From CAVTRI01 sp963737075 (GTDB taxonomy: Bacteria > Actinomycetota > Acidimicrobiia > Acidimicrobiales > Palsa-688), in assembly GCA_963737075.1 (NCBI GenBank), contig CAVTRI010000001.1, positions 1,674,001 to 1,738,000 of the forward strand: a stretch of 64,000 nucleotides of DNA, read 5' to 3'. This document shows positions 7,810 through 14,626 of the stretch, in pieces. The notes beneath the pieces were generated by a model. The model had not been told where the DNA came from. It worked only from the letters and a program-made list of their open reading frames with translations, and did no database searches. Each line of letters begins with the position of its first letter. Within the stretch, counting starts at the first letter, position 1. The position numbers and the translations under genes were made by a program.

Positions 7810-9165
7810 TTGGCGTGGATGCGCATGATGGGGGCGGAGTCTGTCGACTACCACCGGCGTACCGTGCTGGAGCGGGCCGACGACTACCCCGGAATGGCCG
7901 TCTCCTACTACGCCTCCCGAGGAGAAACCCCGATGCGCTGGGGTGGCTCCGGCGCCGAAGCCCTCGGCCTTCCGGAACGGTCGGGCTCGATGCGTACGGG
8001 GCGATCTACGGGCCAGGCGGAGCCCGCCACCCCGAGAACGGCGAGCGGCTGGTGCGGGCCCGCCGGCTGGGGATGGAGCTGGTGATCGGGTCCCGTCCCC
8101 GAGCGCGACGACGCCGTCCAACAGACCGTCGACGCCTGGGCCGCCGACGTCGCGGCAGGCCGAAACACCGGCCTGTACGCATGGCGGCGGGCGGGTCGTC
8201 ACCCACTCCCCCGGAGCCGACGGAGCCCTGGTCACCTCCCAGCGGGCCGTCATCGCCACTGTCCGCCCCCACCGAGCCACCCTCGAGCTGCGCACCGACG
8301 ACGGCCACCACGTCATCCTCGGCAGAGACGAGGCCGGGGCCGACCGGCTCGGGTACGGATACGCCACCACCGTCCACCGCTGCCAGGGAGCGACGACGGA
8401 GCGGGCCCGCGTGTTCGCCGACGGCGGCGGCCGAGGCTGGCGTACGTGGCCATGTCCCCGGGCTCGCCAGTCCACCCACATCTGGACCGTCGTCGACGAC
8501 CTCCCCTAGGCGATCGACGACCTACGACGGGACTGGGCCAGCCGGCGCACCCCCACTTGGCCATCGACACAGGCCTGCCCGACCCCGCCCCCCTCACCCG
8601 AGACCAGTTCCACGCCCTCCCCGCCGGCCAGCAAGCCCGCATCACCACCCTCCTCCACGCCAAGAAACCCTCGCCGCCCACGTCGCAACCGGGACGCGCC
8701 TCCCCGACCGGGCCGCCACCCTTAGCCAGGCCCAACACACCCTGGATGCCGCCCGCCAGGCCCGCGCCGACCTCGACACCGGCGGCGGCGTGTGGGCCTC
8801 GACCGAAGCCGGCCAAGCGGTACAAGACCTCGCCCATGCCCGGACCGAGCGGACCCGGGCTGAAGCCGAAGGCGCCGGGCGTTGGCGGGACCGCCACACC
8901 GCACGCAAAGAGGCCGCGACGTGGGCGGCCCGGGAGGCCGACGCCCTCCAGCGTTGGCACACCTACGTGCCGCCCGAGAAGACCCGTCTGGACCAGGAGA
9001 TCGCCCGCCACCAGGCCGCCCTGGAGGACACCGCCGACCGGCTCGAGCTGCGCACCGCGGCCACCCACGCCGTTATCGACCACACCCTCCACCGCCAGCG
9101 CGACGCCGGCAAGCTCGCGCGCCGCCTCGAAGCCCACCGCGATCGCCTCGACGGCCTGCGTCGAC
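7810..9165 (+). pseudogene. MobF-type relaxase-helicase pseudogene
   Basis: Homologous to the relaxase of element B over both ends. The start region (GAGGAGG Shine-Dalgarno then TTG at 7810) reads LAWMRMMGAESVDYHRRTV, and a frameshift occurs near 7990. At about 8090 the sequence jumps from the equivalent of 14907 to that of 16527, so about 1.6 kb is missing, including the catalytic and Walker regions. A second deletion of about 110 bases occurs near 8200. The helicase end (GYGYATTVHRCQGATTERA) survives, then come a TAG near 8509 and further frameshifts. The Ala/Arg-rich coiled tail can be followed to about 9165. It cannot make a working relaxase. Confidence 0.85.
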
Positions 9166-9636
9166 GTGCTACAGCTCGGGGCCGGCTTGATGCACCGCTG
9201 GGGGTTCGCGATACGGCACCTCGACCGAGCCATGCAGCTGCTCGTAGTAGCGGCGGGTGGCTTCTCGGCGGATGTCGGCCGCCGAGGGCCGTTCCCGCGG
9301 TCTCGTTCGGAGCGTCAGAGCTGCGCTTCGCTTCCGTATCTCCGCTCAGATGCGGGTTTGCAGCCGCTGTTCGTGAGGGTCGAGATGCTGAGGCTGAGGT
9401 TCTCCAGCCTTAGCGCCGAGCGTCGATCGGGCGCGTCGCCGGGGACATCGTGCGAGCGTTCCGCGTGACCATTCTTTTCCGTTTCTGAATTGCAGGGGAC
9501 AGTATGCGGCGAAGGGCTTCCGGCACTGGCTGTGGGCTAAGAGGTAGCGGAGCGTCGGGCGTGTAACGCTTGGTCGTCTGCGACCAATACATGACATGAG
9601 CTCGTGCAATGGCGACGGGGCGGTGGTCAGTCACCG
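9166..9636. other. No gene recognised
   Basis: After the relaxase remnant no convincing gene is seen. Base composition is less GC-rich in the last 200 bases, which probably hold the promoter of the sigma-factor gene. No clear operator, repeat or terminator was identified by eye. Confidence 0.4.
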
Positions 9637-10209
9637 ATGACCGGAATGGAACGAGAGACTTTCACCGCCCTCTTCCGGGATCACGTCGACCGGGTGACGG
9701 GCTTCGCCGTGAGGAGGTTGTCCAGCCCCGATGAGGTAGCCGATCTGGTGGCCGCGACCTTTCTGGCCGCTTTGGAGCGGTCCGACTCCTACGACCCTGC
9801 CAAGGGTGACCCCGCCGCCTGGCTGCTGGGGATCGCCGCCAACCTTCTGGCCAACCAGCGTCGTCGTGCTGTGCGCGAGCAGCTCGCCCGAGCCCGCTTC
9901 GACGCCCGAGCGCTTCTCTCTCCTGACGACGTCGAGACTCTTCTCAGCCGCATGGACGCTTCCGTCGAAGCAGTCCGCCTGCGTGCCGCCATGGAGACCC
10001 TGTCCGAGCCTCACCAGCGGGTCTTGCTCCTGGCCAGCGAATCCTCGCTCAGCCCGGCTGTGGCAGCGAAAGCTTTGGGAATCGGCCCCACAGCGTTTCG
10101 GGTTCGTCTGTCCCGGGCCCGCCGAGCCTTGCGTCGAGCAATGCAGTCCCAGCCCGCCAGACCCGCTGTCGGAGAAGGCGACACAACCATGAAGGAGGCC
10201 CTGATATGA
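9637..10209 (+). CDS. ECF-type RNA polymerase sigma factor
   Basis: A 190-residue sigma-70 family regulator with region 2 (FTALFRDHVDRVTGFAVRRL, then DEVADLVAATFLAALE and AWLLGIAANLLANQRRR) and region 4 (ALGIGPTAFRVRLSRARRAL). It would direct RNA polymerase to an unknown regulon. ATG at 9637 was chosen; ATG 9646 is also possible. The stop overlaps the next gene as ATGA, the usual layout of an ECF sigma factor followed by its anti-sigma factor. It lies inside element A, next to decayed mobility genes, yet the frame is intact. Confidence 0.85.
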   Translation: MTGMERETFTALFRDHVDRVTGFAVRRLSSPDEVADLVAATFLAALERSDSYDPAKGDPAAWLLGIAANLLANQRRRAVREQLARARFDARALLSPDDVETLLSRMDASVEAVRLRAAMETLSEPHQRVLLLASESSLSPAVAAKALGIGPTAFRVRLSRARRALRRAMQSQPARPAVGEGDTTMKEALI

Positions 10210-11054
10210 CCCCGACCGCCGACACCTTTCAGGACCGGCTACTCGATGCCCTCCTCGACCGCTTCGACAACCTTGCTTCCCAGCCACCGGCGGCCATCGC
10301 GCCCGTGCACCGTCGGGCCAGCATGCGGCGCTACGCCGTTCCGCTGGCCGGCCTAGCCGTTGGTGCCACGGCGGCATCGCTGACCCTCGTCGAGATAGGC
10401 GGGCCAATGGCGGCCAACCACGTGGCACCAGCCCTGAAGGTGCAGCCAGCCACATCGGCTTACGCCCTGGCTGCCTGGACGGCGCGGCCCACCACCGCCG
10501 ACCCAGCCCAGATCTCGGCGGCTGAGTCTCACTGCGCGCCCTCCGTGGGCCAGGTCGGCGCGGCCCAACCGGCCCCCGGCGACAAGCAGAGTCCGACGCT
10601 GCCTGGAGGTCCGTGGAGCCCTGTGCTGGTTGACACCAGGGGGAACCTCACCCTGGCCCTCTACAGCGGCGATGGCACCGACACCATGGCCTGTCTCGCC
10701 GGCCCTACGTTCGTCTGGCTCAACCCGGTCGATACCAGCAGCGAGCCGCCAGTGACGGAAAGCACCGCCAGCCTCGACGAAGTGACGACCCGGGGTGCGG
10801 CCGGCGATGTCTACACAATCGCGGTGGGGCGCGCCGGCTCTGCCGTAAGCGGAGTCGCACTACAGCGCATAGACGGTTCCGAGGTTACTGCCACGGTCAG
10901 CGACGGCCGCTTCCTCGCCTGGTGGCCCGAAAGCGAAGGCGTCAAGGCACTCTCGGTCAGTACGAATGCTGGAACCCACAACTACCCGGTCGACCAGCGT
11001 TTCGCCCGGTCAGGCACCCAGCCAGCCAACAAGACAGTCCGCAACCTCCCCTGA
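10206..11054 (+). CDS. Putative anti-sigma factor, single-pass membrane protein
   Basis: A 282-residue protein translated from an ATG that overlaps the sigma-factor stop. Residues 1-40 are hydrophilic and presumably cytoplasmic. About 41-60 (RYAVPLAGLAVGATAASL) form the only membrane segment. The rest would be outside, with two Cys residues (SAAESHCAPS and DTMACLAGP) that could pair. No known domain is recognised; the anti-sigma role is inferred from gene order and topology. No zinc-binding HxxxCxxC motif is present, so it is not a ZAS-type anti-sigma factor. Confidence 0.6.
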   Translation: MTPTADTFQDRLLDALLDRFDNLASQPPAAIAPVHRRASMRRYAVPLAGLAVGATAASLTLVEIGGPMAANHVAPALKVQPATSAYALAAWTARPTTADPAQISAAESHCAPSVGQVGAAQPAPGDKQSPTLPGGPWSPVLVDTRGNLTLALYSGDGTDTMACLAGPTFVWLNPVDTSSEPPVTESTASLDEVTTRGAAGDVYTIAVGRAGSAVSGVALQRIDGSEVTATVSDGRFLAWWPESEGVKALSVSTNAGTHNYPVDQRFARSGTQPANKTVRNLP

Positions 11055-11409
11055 CCAGCCGAACAACAAGCGCAACTGACAGCACGTAACCACTCAGCCG
11101 GCCAAACCGCTGACCACTCCGAATCGGCATCGATCGGCGCTCTATGGAGGGCTGGGCTCTGAGAGCTCCGCATCACGATCCGTGCCTGGCCGCCGGCAAA
11201 AGGACCTTCTTGAGGTCCCTCGGCGTCGGGGGCGCCTATCCCTGGAATCGTCTCCGACCGGGAACTCGGTAGGACGAGGCCATGAGGTGAACGATCGCTC
11301 ATCCCGCCGTGCCCCCCGCGTGTCCCATCGAGGGGCACAGAAGGGTATTTTACGGAGCCCAGCGGCAACTTATCGTCACCCTAAATCTCGCCTCTGACCT
11401 GCGAGTTCG
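11055..11409. other. No gene recognised; right end of element A
   Basis: Between the anti-sigma gene and the tRNA there is no frame with family resemblance. Part of it may be attP-flanking DNA of element A. No clear terminator hairpin with a T-tract was found. Confidence 0.4.
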
Positions 11410-11486
11410 TGGTGGGCGCCACGGGACTCGAACCCATGACCTCAGCCGTGTGAAGGCTGCGCTCTAACCAGCTGAGCTAGGCGCCC
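11410..11486 (-). tRNA. tRNA-Val (CAC), intact, CCA encoded
   Basis: Read on the minus strand the gene starts GGGCGCCTAGCTCAGCTGG. The anticodon stem CAGCC/GGCTG closes the loop TTCACAC, giving anticodon CAC for GUG codons. It ends with a T arm (GGGTTCGAGTCCC), a GGCGCCC acceptor strand, discriminator A and an encoded CCA. All four stems pair. Its 3' half is repeated at 6634-6680 and its 5' half at 26258-26290. It is therefore probably a gene rebuilt at the joint of two integrated elements, not the original chromosomal copy. Confidence 0.95.
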
Positions 11487-11574
11487 GGAAAAAGGCCGGT
11501 CTACCTGCGGTTTCGTGCTGCTGGCCGGCTTGGGTATCCCCGTACACCGATCCAACAGCGCATAACCTCACCTC

Positions 11575-12525
11575 GTGACCTCGTCGCGAGCATACTCTCC
11601 GGGCACCGCGACGCCGCAGCGAGTCCAGCCCCGCAGTGGCCAGCTGGGCCAGCTCATGCGCTCGTTCGACCGGTCGCTCCGTGCGCTCAACCGGTCCGCC
11701 TCGACCCGCGACCAGTACCTCATGTCGGTGGGCCAGATGGTCGACTTCTTCGCCGAGCGGGGCATGCCCGACAACCCGGCCCACGTCACGCGCGAACACG
11801 TCGAGATGTTCTTGGCGGACTTCGCCGACCGGCACGCACCGAGCACCGTTCAGACCCGCTACAAGTGCCTGCGGTTGTTCTTCTCGTTTCTGCTCGAAGA
11901 AGGCGAGATCACCCGACACCCGATGGCCAACATGAAGCCGCCGCAAGTGCCCGAGGTGCCGGTGCCCGTGCTCCCCGGGCCGCAACTCGAAGCGCTCCTC
12001 AGGACCTGCGCCGGCAAGGAGTTCGCCGACCGCCGTGACCAGGCACTGCTCCGGTTGTTCATGGACACCGGTATGCGCCGTGGCGAGATGGCCGGGCTCA
12101 CCCTTGAGGACGTCGACTTCGACCAGGACGTCGCCCGGGTGCTCGGCAAGGGCCGCCGGCCTCGGGCGTGTCCCTTCGGCGCTCGCGCGGGCCAGGCGCT
12201 CGACCGATACCTCCGGAGCCGCGCCAATCGGCCCGAGGCCGCGCTCCCCTGGCTGTGGCTCGGCAAGAAGGGGCGGCTCACTGACAGCGGGATTCTCCAG
12301 GTGGTGCGCCGCCGCGGTGTCGAGGCCGGGCTCGGCCAGATCCACCCTCACCAGCTGCGCCACAGCTTCGCCCACGACTGGCTGGCCCAGGGCGGCCAGG
12401 AAGGAGACCTCATGCGCCTGGCGGGTTGGCGGTCCCGTCAGATGGTGCAGCGCTACGCGGCTTCTGCCGCCGACGAAAGGGCCCGGGACGCCCACCGGCG
12501 GCTCAGCCTGGGCGACCGGCTGTAG
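11575..12525 (+). CDS. Tyrosine recombinase/integrase
   Basis: A 316-residue site-specific recombinase with a SAM-like core-binding domain at about residues 35-120 (STRDQYLMSVGQMVDFFAE). The catalytic domain follows, with Arg168 in DTGMRRGEMAGL, His259 and Arg262 in HPHQLRHSFAH, Trp in AGWRSRQM where many relatives have His, and nucleophile Tyr294 in MVQRYAAS. The start is GTG at 11575. It reads away from the adjacent intact tRNA-Val, which is very likely its attachment site. The frame is whole with all catalytic residues, so it may still be active. Confidence 0.92.
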   Translation: MTSSRAYSPGTATPQRVQPRSGQLGQLMRSFDRSLRALNRSASTRDQYLMSVGQMVDFFAERGMPDNPAHVTREHVEMFLADFADRHAPSTVQTRYKCLRLFFSFLLEEGEITRHPMANMKPPQVPEVPVPVLPGPQLEALLRTCAGKEFADRRDQALLRLFMDTGMRRGEMAGLTLEDVDFDQDVARVLGKGRRPRACPFGARAGQALDRYLRSRANRPEAALPWLWLGKKGRLTDSGILQVVRRRGVEAGLGQIHPHQLRHSFAHDWLAQGGQEGDLMRLAGWRSRQMVQRYAASAADERARDAHRRLSLGDRL

Positions 12526-12542
12526 CACTCAGATCACGAAGC

Positions 12543-12956
12543 ATGCTCGAACGGATCGAAGACCACCTGAGGGTCGATGAGCCGCTCCGCTACGATCTCC
12601 AGTTGGTCGTGCGCGGCTGGCCGCTCAGCATCGAAGGATTGAAGCGCAACGCCAAGTCGACCTCGGAGCGCTACATCTTGGACGGCTCGCCGTTGGTGGC
12701 CGTGTCCGCGGAGCTGACCATGGCCGGGTGGAGTCTCGACCAGATCCTGGCTGGTCGACGCCTTCGGACCCGTTCGAGCTACGCGAAGGTCACCACCCGG
12801 CGAGTCACCGACGCCGGATTCGTCTTGCTGCCCACCTTCGACGCACCCCACTACAGCATCGTCTGGGCCTCCTACACTGATGAACAGGCCGATCGGCTCC
12901 TGGCGCTGTTCGGCCCTGCTATCACGAACCCGCACTACAAAGGACGACAGCGGTGA
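12543..12956 (+). CDS. Hypothetical protein downstream of integrase
   Basis: A 137-residue soluble protein beginning MLERIEDHLRVDEPLRYDLQ; no domain is recognised. It is mixed alpha/beta in character with a central basic stretch (LRTRSSYAKVTTRRV) and no membrane segment. It follows the integrase after 17 bases and overlaps the next gene by 4 (GTGA), so the two are probably made together. Its place beside int suggests a function in element maintenance, such as stabilisation or a toxin-antitoxin-like pair, but this is inference from position only. ATG at 12543 was chosen; the frame is open further upstream over integrase sequence. Confidence 0.6.
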   Translation: MLERIEDHLRVDEPLRYDLQLVVRGWPLSIEGLKRNAKSTSERYILDGSPLVAVSAELTMAGWSLDQILAGRRLRTRSSYAKVTTRRVTDAGFVLLPTFDAPHYSIVWASYTDEQADRLLALFGPAITNPHYKGRQR

Positions 12957-13228
12957 CGGACGAGACATCGGTGCGAATCAGCCTCCCGGCAGATGTCAAC
13001 CAGGTCGACGACACCGGCTATGTGTGGGCGTTCGCCGACACGGCGGCCGAGCGCGACCGGATCCATCCCGATGCCCTGATCGTCGCCGGGGACGAGGTCG
13101 AACCGTTCCTCGCCCGAGTCGTCGACATCGTCACGGCGCCGAGCGGTCGGGAGATCGTGCACCTGGACGTTATCGGTGTGCCCGATGAAGCGATCGAGGA
13201 ACTCCGCCACGCTCGCCTCATCGGGTAA
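12953..13228 (+). CDS. Small acidic hypothetical protein, partner of the preceding gene
   Basis: A 91-residue acidic protein from a GTG that overlaps the previous stop, with AAAGGA about 8 bases before it. It reads TSVRISLPADVNQVDDTGYV at the start and ends in a helical segment VPDEAIEELRHARLIG. No family is recognised. Small size, acidity and translational coupling to a slightly larger basic-patched neighbour would suit an antitoxin or a small regulator, but no toxin fold can be named. Plus-strand genes end here; the next two are on the minus strand. Confidence 0.55.
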   Translation: MTDETSVRISLPADVNQVDDTGYVWAFADTAAERDRIHPDALIVAGDEVEPFLARVVDIVTAPSGREIVHLDVIGVPDEAIEELRHARLIG

Positions 13229-13275
13229 CACCTGCGGTCCACGACAGCCCGAACGGCGGGCGTGGAGGTTCGCCG

Positions 13276-13551
13276 TCAAGCGGAGCCGCCGGCTTGTCGC
13301 TTGCCCTGCCGAGCCCGGACAGACTTCGCGGCCAGTTCCATGTAGTAGGCCTTGCGGGTGTACTCGGCGCGGCGTTCCCGTTCGGCTTCGGGCAGGACGC
13401 CGTCGGGGTCGACCTCGCGGACGAACCGGTCGTTGAACGCCGCCCGGGCGGGCCGGGTCAGTTCGCGGCTGTCGTAGCGGCTGTGAAGGCGGTAGGCGGC
13501 CATGCGGGCTCGCAGCGACTGCTCTGCCGGGCTCATCCCCCGGTTAGCCAC
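13276..13551 (-). CDS. Hypothetical protein, charged, helical, in excisionase operon
   Basis: A 91-residue charged helical protein read from GTG 13551, overlapping the end of the excisionase-like gene by 8 bases. It has many Arg, Glu and Ala residues and a segment YTRKAYYMELAAKSVRARQGK; no membrane segment or known domain is seen. The overlap shows that it forms an operon with the excisionase. A role as a partner in excision or regulation of the element is possible but unproven. No obvious counterpart survives in element A. Confidence 0.55.
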   Translation of the reverse strand: MANRGMSPAEQSLRARMAAYRLHSRYDSRELTRPARAAFNDRFVREVDPDGVLPEAERERRAEYTRKAYYMELAAKSVRARQGKRQAGGSA

Positions 13552-13843
13552 AACGACTCCCCTCCGCCTCTGTGTCGAGCAGGAGCTGGACGAACCGTTC
13601 GAGGACGGCGACGGGGATGCGCCGGCAGCCGGCGATGCGCACCGAGGGGAGTTGTCCGTCGGCGATCAGCTGGAAGAGCTTGGTCCGGCCAATGCTGAGC
13701 ATGGCGGCCGCTTCTTGCCGGCTGATCAACAGTTTGGAGGGCAGGCGGACGAACCCGCTGTCGGAGTCGGGTGACGTGCCGATCCGGGCGATGGCAGCGG
13801 ACCGCTGGCTCGAGTTGGGGGGTTCCGGGTGGGTCGGGATCAC
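13544..13843 (-). CDS. Excisionase/HTH_17 DNA-binding protein
   Basis: A 99-residue protein whose C-terminal two thirds is a MerR-like winged helix of the excisionase family. LLISRQEAAAMLSIGRTKLF is the helix-turn-helix, LIADGQLPSVRIAGCRRIPV the wing, and VLERFVQLLL the final helix. The first 35 residues look disordered. Such proteins bend attachment-site DNA to direct excision, or act as repressors of the element. It is divergent from the relaxase gene across a 780-base leader. The start at 13843 is uncertain; a shorter form is possible. Confidence 0.8.
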   Translation of the reverse strand: MIPTHPEPPNSSQRSAAIARIGTSPDSDSGFVRLPSKLLISRQEAAAMLSIGRTKLFQLIADGQLPSVRIAGCRRIPVAVLERFVQLLLDTEAEGSRCG

Positions 13844-13982
13844 GGGCGCTCCTCCAGGGGGGTCAGGTCGGAGGCCGCAGCGGGGGAGGGTACTGAGCTT
13901 TTCGGTGGGCTGCGGCGATCACCGATCGGCACATACGGGCCCTCGTACATATGGCGGTCCTGGCGTCATGTAGCCCTCTACT

Positions 13983-14010
13983 CATTAACGGTCCGGTCAT
14001 ACCGGCTACC
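13983..14010. promoter_or_regulatory. Conserved block upstream of excisionase, element B copy
   Basis: Matches 22 of 28 bases of 7549-7576 in element A. Here the centre forms an inverted repeat, CCGGT-CAT-ACCGG. A candidate operator for the excisionase or integrase functions, or an origin component; assigned by conservation and position. Confidence 0.4.
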
Positions 14011-14280
14011 GGGCGGGTGTGCTTGTCTGCTGTGGGCCCTACTTGGGCCGCTGGCGCCACTCACGGGTTGACAAACCCGAACGGGCCGACGGCCGTCATC
14101 CCCCTCGACCTGCTGGTGGAAAGTCTTGGTGGCGGCGTTGGCAGTGCATCGGGGTCCTTCGTGAACTCGGGCTTCTACTAGTACGGCCCGGATAGCGGAA
14201 TCGTCAGATCGTCAACCCCGCGGTGCCGCGCCTGCCCGGCGGCATACGATCCCGATGTAGCGCCAATCTGGCCCCATCCG

Positions 14281-14320
14281 GTGTTGTCCGTAATCGTCCG
14301 TAATCGTCCGTATACGTTCG
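14281..14320. repeat. Iteron-like 10-base tandem repeats
   Basis: The sequence steps through TAATCGTCCG with a 10-base period, three to four copies with end copies degenerate. Related CCGTTCGTA/GTCCGT motifs are scattered to about 14395. A period of one helical turn suits a protein binding cooperatively on one DNA face. The bound protein is unknown. Confidence 0.55.
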
Positions 14321-14571
14321 CCAGAGTGTGCGGATGTCGCCGCTAGTCTCCGTTCGTAGCCGTTCAGTGCCGGTCGTATCCGTCCGTCCATCGCTCCCAG
14401 CAAACTTCCCTTACAGCACAACCACTACTAACCTTCTCATCTCCCTCACCCACTTCCCCCCAGCCCCCCACCCAACCCCTCAACACCCTCCCCTCCAACC
14501 ACCGTCCCTCAACTAATCACCCCATTGTCACACCCTCCGACATATACTCCAACCACTAGAACAACACGGTT

Positions 14572-14588
14572 GCAACTCGATGAGTTGC
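14572..14588. other. Candidate oriT hairpin, element B copy
   Basis: GCAACTC-GAT-GAGTTGC is a perfect inverted repeat 38 bases before the relaxase start, right after a G-poor tract. The equivalent place in element A (7756-7769) holds a different but also perfect stem, with shared flanks (ACAACACG before, TTGCCG after). MobF relaxases usually nick beside such a hairpin next to their own gene. A translational operator is the alternative. Confidence 0.5.
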
Positions 14589-14626
14589 CGGAGGCAGGGA
14601 GCCCGTTTCGGGAGGAGGTCAGGCGG

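Larger units (their letters stand above)
6681..11457. mobile_element. Integrated element A, decayed, bounded by tRNA-Val repeats
   Basis: About 4.8 kb lies between the 47-base direct repeat at 6634-6680 and its copy inside the intact tRNA-Val. It holds two excisionase-like remnants, an AT-rich leader, a relaxase gene with internal deletions and stops, and an intact-looking ECF sigma/membrane-protein pair. No integrase gene is recognisable inside it. Its relaxase remnant and upstream region are clearly homologous to those of element B, so A looks like an older, inactive relative of B in the same site. The outer limits are set by the repeats; the crossover point is inferred. Confidence 0.75.
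13844..14626. other. Long non-coding leader of element B (regulatory/transfer region)
   Basis: No protein-like frame is found over about 780 bases between the excisionase and relaxase genes. It contains, in order: a conserved 28-base block (13983-14010), 10-base tandem repeats (14281-14320), a G-poor tract of about 170 bases (14396-14567), a hairpin (14572-14588) and a strong Shine-Dalgarno sequence (14611-14619). The layout suggests a control and transfer-origin region. Confidence 0.6.

Noticed and set aside
11575..12525. XerC/XerD chromosome-dimer recombinase instead of an element integrase
   Set aside because: The catalytic signature alone does not separate these, but the gene lies 90 bases from a tRNA flanked by direct repeats and among mobility genes, so an element integrase is the better reading.
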